From assembly GCA_023415635.1 (NCBI GenBank), contig JAEZJV010000036.1, positions 1 to 20,671 of the forward strand: 20,671 nucleotides of DNA, given 5' to 3'. The DNA comes from Bacillota bacterium. GTDB lineage: Bacteria; Bacillota; Clostridia; Lachnospirales; Lachnospiraceae. The notes under the pieces were generated by a model. The model did no database searches, was not told the DNA's origin, and saw nothing but the letters and a program-made list of their open reading frames with translations. The position numbers and the translations under genes are program-made. Positions 14,986 through 20,671 of the stretch are shown piece by piece. How positions within the stretch are numbered: position 1 is the stretch's first letter; every line of letters starts with the position of its first letter.

Positions 14986-16800
14986 ATGAAAACAATAACG
15001 AAAAAAGTTACTGTCAGTATCATCACATTAGTTTGGGCTATTACTGCGCTGTTTAATACAGCGGCTGCCGCAAAAACAACGAGTCCTCAACCATATCCCT
15101 GGAGTGAGGTAAATGGTGGTACAACGGGAGACTATATTGCTGATTCGTATGACAATATATCTTCAGGACATGTTTTTGAGTCAGTTACTCAGGAACGATT
15201 ACTTGATATTTTGAGTAGTAAAGGAAACTATTATATCGTTTTTGGCAGCCCTAAGAATACGACAAGCCAAACGGTATTAAGTACCATTAATAAACAAGCT
15301 AAAAAGGACAAAATAACTAAAATTTATTATTTCGATCCATTTATTGACGGTTATCAGATTGATATAACCAAAAGTGATACTGTTTTTAAAGCAGCAAACG
15401 GAACTTCTGTAAATCAATTGTGGACCAGAATAACCGATCTACTGCCGTCAGAGGAAGCATTAACCAATTACACTTCAAGTGATACACTTTTATTTTCATA
15501 TAATAGTGAGAGCGCTCCGAAAATCAATGCATATTATAGTCTCAAGGATACAACAGAATTTAATGCTGCAACAGCTGCCGCCGATATAGCTAAGGTCTTT
15601 CGAGGTGGCATTAGTACAGGAACTGTAGTAGCTTCGAGTGTCAGAACAGACTTTGCATTTTTTAAAAGAGTATTAAATGCTTCAGCAACTTATTTTAATT
15701 ATAATAATGGAACTCCCGATCCTCTTGGCAACAGAACAGGTGCTGCATCCACAGAAATATTTACAGATGCAGATGAGACAGGATTTGTTTTACATCAAAT
15801 TAATTTCGTTGAATTGATTAACCTGCTAAATTCACCTGGCGATCACCTGATTTTCTTTGGTGCATCCTGGTGCCATAATACTCAGGCAATCATCGGAAGT
15901 GTCGCAAGGAAAGCAAAGGAATACGGATATCAAAGAGTATACGTATATGATACAACCCAGGGTAATCAGTTAACCTTCGGCACCGGTGCTGACATCGATA
16001 AAGTAACAGCAGTATCCAATGTATTTAATTCAAGAAACAATGTTAATACTACCAACGGAAATGGAAATATCAGTTATCTTTATGGAGAGCTTGCGAAATA
16101 TTTAAAAAACTTCACTACAGAAAACAACTCAAAGCAGAACAATAGTATATCCTATTATCCTAACGGAGACTTAACCGGAACAGCAACAGCAACCGCTCCT
16201 TGGCTGACCGGATCTGATTTGAATGCCAGACGTCTTCAACTTCCATTTTTAATCAGCTATAACAAAGATAAAGCGGAACCTGTCACAAAACAATGGTTGC
16301 ATAAAAATGCTGCTAACGATGGTACCTATACAGAATATATGCTTGACCTTGCTTGGGTGCTCAAAGCACCGAATGCATTAACAGCAGAAGGCAATATTGA
16401 TGGCCTTAGTAAGGTTGACTTTGCCAGTGAGGCAGTGGCTTCTCTTGATAATGTTCTGAAGCCTGACAAATATGGCGTTACATTATCTATAACTGGTAAA
16501 TATACCTTCAAGACAGCAACAGCTGGTTACAAAAATCAAAAGGCATATAGTGTTACAGTCAACAATATCGGCGGACCTACAGGAAATCTCACCGTAGCAT
16601 TATCCGGTTCAGAAATTGACAAGTTCACGCTTTCCAAAACTTCAATTAAAAACATCGCACCAAACGGCAGTGATTCCTTTACCATTCAGCCAAAAAAAGG
16701 ACTTACGGCAGGAACTTATAAAGTTACTGTAACTGTTACCGGAAGTAACAATATAAAGGCTTCATTTAATGTGAGCTTTACAGTTAAGAAACATAAATAA
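14986..16800 (+). CDS. Secreted protein with two thioredoxin-like domains and an Ig-like C-terminal domain, 604 aa
   Basis: An exported protein. Residues 1-28 are a signal peptide (MKTITKKVT, hydrophobic core, AAAA). Domain 1 (about 60-190) has a thioredoxin-like beta strand and loop, YYIVFGSPKNTT, with no cysteine. Domain 2 (about 255-380) has HLIFFGASWCHNTQ, where the usual CxxC is reduced to one Cys (Cys296), then a helix and VYVYDTTQG. Cys296 is the only cysteine in the protein. Residues about 500-602 form a beta-sandwich domain (SVTVNNIGGPTGNLTVALSG ... GTYKVTVTVTG) common in clostridial surface proteins. The active-site loss argues against a dithiol oxidoreductase and for mixed-disulfide binding or a monothiol role. 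The ribosome site AAGGAGG lies 5 nt before ATG. It is the first gene of a three-gene unit with a symporter. Fold calls are from motifs; function is inferred. Confidence 0.82.
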   Translation: MKTITKKVTVSIITLVWAITALFNTAAAAKTTSPQPYPWSEVNGGTTGDYIADSYDNISSGHVFESVTQERLLDILSSKGNYYIVFGSPKNTTSQTVLSTINKQAKKDKITKIYYFDPFIDGYQIDITKSDTVFKAANGTSVNQLWTRITDLLPSEEALTNYTSSDTLLFSYNSESAPKINAYYSLKDTTEFNAATAAADIAKVFRGGISTGTVVASSVRTDFAFFKRVLNASATYFNYNNGTPDPLGNRTGAASTEIFTDADETGFVLHQINFVELINLLNSPGDHLIFFGASWCHNTQAIIGSVARKAKEYGYQRVYVYDTTQGNQLTFGTGADIDKVTAVSNVFNSRNNVNTTNGNGNISYLYGELAKYLKNFTTENNSKQNNSISYYPNGDLTGTATATAPWLTGSDLNARRLQLPFLISYNKDKAEPVTKQWLHKNAANDGTYTEYMLDLAWVLKAPNALTAEGNIDGLSKVDFASEAVASLDNVLKPDKYGVTLSITGKYTFKTATAGYKNQKAYSVTVNNIGGPTGNLTVALSGSEIDKFTLSKTSIKNIAPNGSDSFTIQPKKGLTAGTYKVTVTVTGSNNIKASFNVSFTVKKHK

Positions 16801-16871
16801 GAGTTCGAAGGGCACAAACTTAGACTTCATAAAAAACTGGGAAACTGGTCTGAATTACATGGGTCTTAACA

Positions 16872-16913
16872 GGAGATATCAGGAGATGCTAATGTGCAAA
16901 TCCTGATATCTCT
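16872..16913 (+). promoter_or_regulatory. Intercistronic hairpin in the operon
   Basis: A 12-bp stem (GAGATATCAGGA/TCCTGATATCTC) around a 16-nt loop in the 169-bp gap between the thioredoxin-like gene and the symporter gene. No T run follows (TATAATCATTG), so partial termination, RNA processing or transcript stabilisation is more likely than a full stop. Confidence 0.6.
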
Positions 16914-16969
16914 ATAATCATTGCTCATGATTAGAATTTATTATACAGACAGGGAAAGGAATACATAAA

Positions 16970-18400
16970 ATGAATATAGACTGGTTATCAGCAGTAGCGC
17001 TTGCGGTTGTATTTATATTTTTTATCATTATCTATTACTTACAAAAAAAGAAAGTGGATTTCACTGTAATTATATTAGGTTCTTTAGTAGTAGGAGTAGT
17101 GCTTGGAATTGTTTTTTCAGGACATACGTCGTGGGTTATGCCCATCGGCAAGATTTACGTAAGTACCCTGAATGCGATTGTTAGTCCGCTGATTATTATA
17201 TCAATTCTAAGCAGTATAACATCCTTAGGATCCACCTCCCAATTAAAAGGCATAGGGTTACGTTCAATCTTCTGGCTGTTAATGACTACGTTACTTGCCA
17301 TACTATTGTCGCTTGGACTGGGATTGACCTTCGGCATCGGAAAAAATTCTTACCTTTCCCTGAATGGTATTGATGCACAGAATTTTAAAAGTAAGGTCGT
17401 TCCTTTTTCTCAGGTACTTATTGGATTTTTCCCTCGTAATGTGATTAGTGATATTGCCGAAGAAAATACAATTCCGATGATCCTATTTGCAGTTTTGATT
17501 GCAGTTTCTTATGTATTGGTTGCAAATAGAAACCGTGAAAAGGTAGCTATATTCAAAAACTTTATTGAGGCATGTAAAGAAATTATTTTCAAAGCGGTAG
17601 ATTTTATCATTAGCCTTACACCATATGCCGTTTTGGCATTGATTGTAACCGCTACCGGAAACGGCACTAGCCGCATCGGTATTATGTGGTCTTTATTGGT
17701 ACTTCTCATTATATCGTTCATAGCGTTTGCTTTAGATACCTGGGTAATTAACGCAGTATTATTAAAAGCATTTGCAAAGCTAAATCCAATCAAGTTTTTT
17801 CGTAAGATTTTACCTGCACAGGTGGTCGGATTTTCAACTCAGTCCAGTGCAGGAACCTTACCTATATCAACCGGAATACTCGTCAGAAGTATTGGAGTAG
17901 ACCCTAAGGTTGCAAATTTTACGGCTCCGTTAGGAACTACAATAGGAATGCCGGGATGTGCCGGGATTTGGCCAATTCTGATTGCCATCTATGGAGTTAA
18001 CGGACTTGGTATCAATTATGGAATTAAGGATTATATCCTATTAGTAGTGATCAGTTTGTTCGTATCACTTGGAACTGCGGGGGTACCCGGAACCTCAACG
18101 ATTACCACAGCCAGTGTTCTGACTGCTATGGGATTACCTTTGGAAATCATTGTTCTGATTATCCCCATTTCCGCAATTGCTGATACAGGACGAACTGCAA
18201 CGAATATCACCGGTGCAATGGTTGCATCTGCGATTGTCGGACGACAGGAACAAAGCCTTAATGACAACATTTTCAATGATATTGAGTCATATGAAGGAGA
18301 TATATCAGAAAGTAATGAAGATCGCAGTCAGAGCGGAGTAATTCTTGATACTCTCCCTGATGAAGGCGTTCCAATTGGAGCAGGATGCCGTATAAGATGA
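16970..18400 (+). CDS. Dicarboxylate/amino acid:cation symporter (DAACS/SDF family), cystine-transporter-like, 476 aa
   Basis: Multi-pass symporter of the glutamate/cystine transporter family, with about eight transmembrane helices and two re-entrant hairpins. Diagnostic motifs are in order: STQSSAGTLP (HP1, near residue 290), PLGTTIGMPGCAGIWP (TM7, near 322), GVPGTST (HP2, near 371) and DTGRTATNITG (TM8, near 405). The TM7 form TIGxxGCAGIxP is closer to the TcyP/YdjN L-cystine branch, as I remember it, than to the NMDGTA form of glutamate carriers, so cystine is the favoured substrate. That is inference. An acidic cytoplasmic tail of about 50 residues ends the protein. The ribosome site is AAGGA. 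The gene overlaps nothing and is followed 29 bp later by the surface-protein gene. Confidence 0.92.
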   Translation: MNIDWLSAVALAVVFIFFIIIYYLQKKKVDFTVIILGSLVVGVVLGIVFSGHTSWVMPIGKIYVSTLNAIVSPLIIISILSSITSLGSTSQLKGIGLRSIFWLLMTTLLAILLSLGLGLTFGIGKNSYLSLNGIDAQNFKSKVVPFSQVLIGFFPRNVISDIAEENTIPMILFAVLIAVSYVLVANRNREKVAIFKNFIEACKEIIFKAVDFIISLTPYAVLALIVTATGNGTSRIGIMWSLLVLLIISFIAFALDTWVINAVLLKAFAKLNPIKFFRKILPAQVVGFSTQSSAGTLPISTGILVRSIGVDPKVANFTAPLGTTIGMPGCAGIWPILIAIYGVNGLGINYGIKDYILLVVISLFVSLGTAGVPGTSTITTASVLTAMGLPLEIIVLIIPISAIADTGRTATNITGAMVASAIVGRQEQSLNDNIFNDIESYEGDISESNEDRSQSGVILDTLPDEGVPIGAGCRIR

Positions 18401-18429
18401 TCGGAATCAGGAGAGGAGAATGTAATCAT

Positions 18430-19587
18430 ATGAAAACGAAACATAGTGAGCACGTAAGTTTACGTATCAGTAAGAGTATCTATAAAGTGATTTTTTCGTT
18501 TGTAATAATTATTGCGTTGGTACTTATCATACCAGGTGAATATCATAAGGTTTACGCAGCTCCACTGGAAGACTGTGATTTGGATGGATTCGATGATGCC
18601 ACCGGAGTTCCTGTTCCATGGCCCGGTTATGACGAGACAAAGGGAGATACGCCAGATGGCCCCGCTGGAAGTAAAACAACTAACACGACACCAAGTAATA
18701 CGAACAACTCAACATCCGGTAATACAAAGATTGAGACACCTGGCGAAACGAGCTCGGGGGATTCGGGTAAAACTAGTAGTGAAGAGTCTGGAAACATTAG
18801 CAAAACAAATACCAGTAAAACGAACAGCTCAAAAGCCGGTAAAACCAACGAGGAGAGCGAGAAGAATAATAAAACTAGCAAAGTTAAAACTGACAAAACG
18901 ATTAGTACAGATAAAGATATAACAAACAAAGAGGAATCCGGTAAAAAGGACAGTAAGACTTCAAACAAAATGAACGCTGCAAGAGTGTCAGACAAAATGA
19001 ATCAGTCAGGTGCTGCTGATGAAGCAAAAAATTCAGTACCCAGTGAAGATCAGGAGGAAACTACTCAAGATGAAAATGAACAACCTGTGGTGGCTTCCAA
19101 CAATAATAACAATGCTGATATATCCGCAGATGAGATTGAATCAGTCATTCAAACGAAGGGAATGCTGAAAATCGCAGATGCTACGGGTAGTATAATACAT
19201 GCAGGAAGTTCTGTCATAATATCCGGTTCCGGTTTTACAGGAAATATTCAAGATCTTGAAATAGTAATTCAATCAGAGCCCAGACAATTAGGGACGGTGA
19301 AGTCTACTGAAAACGGATCATTTGAGGCAAAACTAAATATTCCAGAGAATCTCGAAGCAGGCGAGCATCATATTGTCGTTCTCTATCATGGAAAAGAAAT
19401 TACACGCCAGCTGATTAAGGTTGGTCCTAAAGCAGCTAATAGTTTTCTGGAAGCACTTTCGGTAGGATTTACTAAGGATAACAACGGTTTGATGCCTGGG
19501 CTATTGATTCTGTTAGGACTCTTTGTTATTGGAGGTATTGTATTAGGAGCTAGTGCATTGATAGGTTCCAGTAAGAATAAAAATTAA
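18430..19587 (+). CDS. Membrane-anchored surface protein with Ca-binding-like motif and Ser/Thr/Lys/Asn-rich stalk, 385 aa
   Basis: A signal peptide fills residues 1-44 (VIFSFVIIIALVLIIPG ... VYAA). The mature N-terminus carries CDLDGFDD, a DxDxDG-type calcium-binding loop as in thrombospondin type-3 repeats, with Cys49 as the only cysteine. Residues about 75-250 are a low-complexity linker rich in S, T, K, N and E. An Ig-like domain follows (HAGSSVIISGSGFTGNIQDL ... LEAGEHHIVVLYHG), then a C-terminal helix (PGLLILLGLFVIGGIVLGA) and a short KNKN tail. So it is anchored with its N-terminal part outside. The start ATG 18430 has GGAG about 11 nt upstream; the earlier ATG at 18385 would overlap the symporter and spoil the signal peptide. 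Third gene of the operon; a receptor or scaffold role is inferred. Confidence 0.82.
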   Translation: MKTKHSEHVSLRISKSIYKVIFSFVIIIALVLIIPGEYHKVYAAPLEDCDLDGFDDATGVPVPWPGYDETKGDTPDGPAGSKTTNTTPSNTNNSTSGNTKIETPGETSSGDSGKTSSEESGNISKTNTSKTNSSKAGKTNEESEKNNKTSKVKTDKTISTDKDITNKEESGKKDSKTSNKMNAARVSDKMNQSGAADEAKNSVPSEDQEETTQDENEQPVVASNNNNNADISADEIESVIQTKGMLKIADATGSIIHAGSSVIISGSGFTGNIQDLEIVIQSEPRQLGTVKSTENGSFEAKLNIPENLEAGEHHIVVLYHGKEITRQLIKVGPKAANSFLEALSVGFTKDNNGLMPGLLILLGLFVIGGIVLGASALIGSSKNKN

Positions 19588-19727
19588 TTTGGAAAACGGA
19601 CTGAAGAATAGAATGTTTAGGAAGTAAAAAGCGGATTTGCAGTATAAGACGTTATGAAGAAAAAATTGATATCATAGGGAATAATTTTGCTTAACATTAT
19701 TTATTATGGTTTAAATTTTCTGTTAGA

Positions 19728-19748
19728 TAATATTTCTTATCAACTCAA
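19728..19748. repeat. Right inverted repeat of the three-gene cassette
   Basis: Reverse complement of 14827-14846 apart from one extra base. It lies 140 bp after the last gene and 48 bp before B2. A small TTTTCAC/GTGAAAA stem (19751-19775) follows it and may weakly terminate the operon. Confidence 0.65.
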
Positions 19749-19796
19749 TTTTTTCACCAACTTAGCTAGTGAAAACGCTTGATTTTTCAACGTTAA

Positions 19797-19886
19797 CGGC
19801 AGATTTCACACTCTCATAAAAAGTAAAGTAACTGAATGGATGATGTCTCAAGCATCATTTATACAAGCTTTATTTGAAAATATTTG
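19797..19886. repeat. Repeat B, copy 2 (90 bp)
   Basis: Same orientation as copy 1 at 14727-14817; two substitutions and one missing base. Here B comes before A, while on the left side A comes before B. Confidence 0.85.
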
Positions 19887-19913
19887 AAAAAGTAGAGCAC
19901 ATATCTGCGCAAC

Positions 19914-19942
19914 AAAAAAATCCCTTGAAAATCAAGGGATTT
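19914..19942 (-). terminator. Minus-strand intrinsic terminator abutting repeat A2
   Basis: An 11-bp perfect stem (AAATCCCTTGA/TCAAGGGATTT) with a 3-nt loop and a run of seven T on the minus strand, starting 5 bp beyond repeat A2. The T run exists only in the minus direction, so something is expected to be transcribed leftward through A2. Confidence 0.85.
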
Positions 19943-19947
19943 CGCAA

Positions 19948-20096
19948 GCGCGAGACGGTGCACGAGGTCCGGTGGACCTCGGTTCTGTACGGACCGGAGC
20001 GGGGCGGAGACATTCGAACCATAATCTTGTTCCGAAAATACTTAAAAGAAAGGGGATCCATCCACTTCTGATTTATGTGCATATAATAGTGCACAT
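19948..20096 (-). ncRNA. Repeat A, copy 2; candidate minus-strand structured RNA
   Basis: 149 bp, one mismatch to copy 1 (T to A at the GGGG[T/A]TCC site). On the minus strand a possible promoter lies just upstream and an intrinsic terminator just downstream, which would give a transcript of about 160 nt (roughly 20076 to 19914). It would hold GGTTCGAAT, a GC-rich domain with an 8-bp hairpin, and the end CCGTCTCGCGC that matches the 3' end of tRNA-Gly. There is no matching 5' acceptor strand (GCGCGAG), so it cannot fold as a normal tRNA. The repeat itself is certain; the RNA call is a hypothesis. Confidence 0.4.
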
Positions 20097-20110
20097 ATTT
20101 ATTGTAACAA
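20083..20110 (-). promoter_or_regulatory. Candidate promoter reading through repeat A2
   Basis: On the minus strand, TTGTTA, 16 bp, TATTAT. The -10 lies inside an inverted repeat (ATGTGCA/TGCACAT), which could be an operator. The -35 lies outside the repeated sequence, and the A1 copy lacks an equally good -35. Confidence 0.4.
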
Positions 20111-20310
20111 TCTTAACGTTTAACATCATCTGTATTTTAGGCAAATCTTGAGGCTCTTTGAAATTTGAAACGTCTCCGATGATGGGGTGTACATATAAAA
20201 GAATGCGGTTAACTTAAGCTCACTCGTTGGACAGCAGCGCTATCCTTTGGGAAGGCTTAACATAGCCGGCATTAGTTATTTGGTAACGCTTAATTTTATA
20301 TGTGATATTA
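20111..20310. other. Gene-free stretch with no convincing feature
   Basis: About 200 bp between repeat A2 and the stop of the last gene. It has scattered TTAAGC motifs but no ORF, tRNA, terminator or clear promoter. Confidence 0.5.
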
Positions 20311-20670
20311 TTACTCTACCTTTTGTTCGTTGTTATGCCAGGCTTCCTGTGATACAAAGTATTCCTTCAGTCCATCCACTTCAACTGCCGGTACGTAAGC
20401 CACGGCAAACATATGCTCTCCGGTAGTTTTATAAAATGCATAGAACGGAATGACATACTTTCCAAAGATGTCACTGCGGTAGACAATTTCGACATCATCA
20501 TAATCAGAGAAGTCAACCTCTGCATTGCGGCTCATACAGACCGAGCATACATGGCCTGCAAAGATATAGCCGTGTTCAAGATAATATTCGGCTTCCTTAA
20601 CAGATAGCAATCTGGTGTCTTCCGAAAATGCATCCTGAAGCTCATATTCCGTATAATATATTCCGATCAA
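20311..20670 (-). CDS. Unrecognised protein, C-terminal part only (cut by window end)
   Basis: At least 119 residues, open to the window edge, so the true start is outside; the TTG at 20670 has no support as a start. The segment reads LLSVKEAEYYLEHGYIFAGH, then YDDVEIVYRSDIFGKYVIPF and AVAYVPAVEV near the end. The last pattern resembles the C-terminus of secreted or lipoprotein-type clostridial proteins, where a beta-rich domain ends with YVPAVE-like strands. No family is assigned. No terminator was seen after its stop. Confidence 0.75.
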   Translation of the reverse strand: MIGIYYTEYELQDAFSEDTRLLSVKEAEYYLEHGYIFAGHVCSVCMSRNAEVDFSDYDDVEIVYRSDIFGKYVIPFYAFYKTTGEHMFAVAYVPAVEVDGLKEYFVSQEAWHNNEQKVE

Positions 20671-20671
20671 T

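Noticed and set aside
18460..18580. Lipoprotein signal for the third operon protein
   Set aside because: The sequence before its Cys is PLED, not a lipobox, and a normal signal-peptidase I site (VYAA) precedes it.
18512..18995. Arg/Lys-rich and Leu/Ser-rich ORFs overlapping the surface protein gene
   Set aside because: They are frame shadows of the Ser/Thr/Lys/Asn-rich linker of the gene at 18430-19587.
19870..20094. ORFs on both strands through repeat A2 (74 and 65 codons)
   Set aside because: Both arise from the GC-rich repeat and the terminator region; they are not preserved at the A1 copy over their full length and lack ribosome sites.

Overview
The window reads as chromosomal DNA from a low-GC Gram-positive anaerobe, most likely a Clostridia/Lachnospiraceae-type bacterium. 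The reasons are AT-rich coding sequence, strong AGGAGG ribosome binding sites, sigma-A-like promoters with 16-17 bp spacers, BspA-type leucine-rich-repeat and Lachnospiraceae-style surface proteins, and clostridial family types throughout. The genus cannot be fixed from sequence alone.

Layout. (1) 1-1078: the 3' end of a tyrosine-integrase gene points at the 3' end of a tRNA-Gly(GCC) gene, the usual arrangement at one end of an integrated element; the rest of that element lies outside the window to the left. (2) 1100-9900, almost all on the minus strand: a secreted BspA-like LRR protein, a pair of paralogous membrane EAL (c-di-GMP phosphodiesterase family) proteins of which the downstream copy looks catalytically dead, an MBL-fold hydrolase, a ClpP paralog, and a small AraC-type regulator just upstream of clpP. 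(3) 10015-14227: an unrecognised soluble protein (plus strand) divergent from the AraC gene, a GNAT acetyltransferase, a membrane-tethered alpha/beta hydrolase with its winged-helix regulator, and a CPBP intramembrane protease. (4) 14228-20110: a three-gene plus-strand operon (14986-19587) inside nested repeats. The genes encode a secreted protein with two thioredoxin-like folds and a single cysteine, a DAACS/SDF-family symporter with cystine-transporter-like motifs, and a membrane-anchored surface protein. (5) 20311-end: the C-terminal part of an unrecognised minus-strand protein.

Main discovery candidates. The three-gene operon looks like an uncharacterised extracytoplasmic thiol/cystine (or related amino-acid) capture-and-uptake module. 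It is bracketed, outside to inside, by a near-identical 149-bp direct repeat (A, one mismatch), a 90-bp direct repeat (B), and a 20-bp inverted repeat. Each A copy starts with 11 bp matching the tRNA-Gly 3' end, is much more GC-rich than its surroundings, and abuts an intrinsic terminator. That makes A either a dispersed tRNA-derived attachment/scar sequence or a minus-strand structured RNA. A decayed integrase C-terminus next to the left A copy supports a history of site-specific integration.

Gene-free stretches. 14228-14985 holds a promoter, the integrase remnant, a strong terminator hairpin, A1, B1, the left inverted repeat and the operon promoter. 19588-20310 holds the right inverted repeat, B2, a terminator, A2 and a candidate minus-strand promoter; nothing convincing was seen in 20111-20310. 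8348-8810 holds an unexplained open frame and the clpP terminator.
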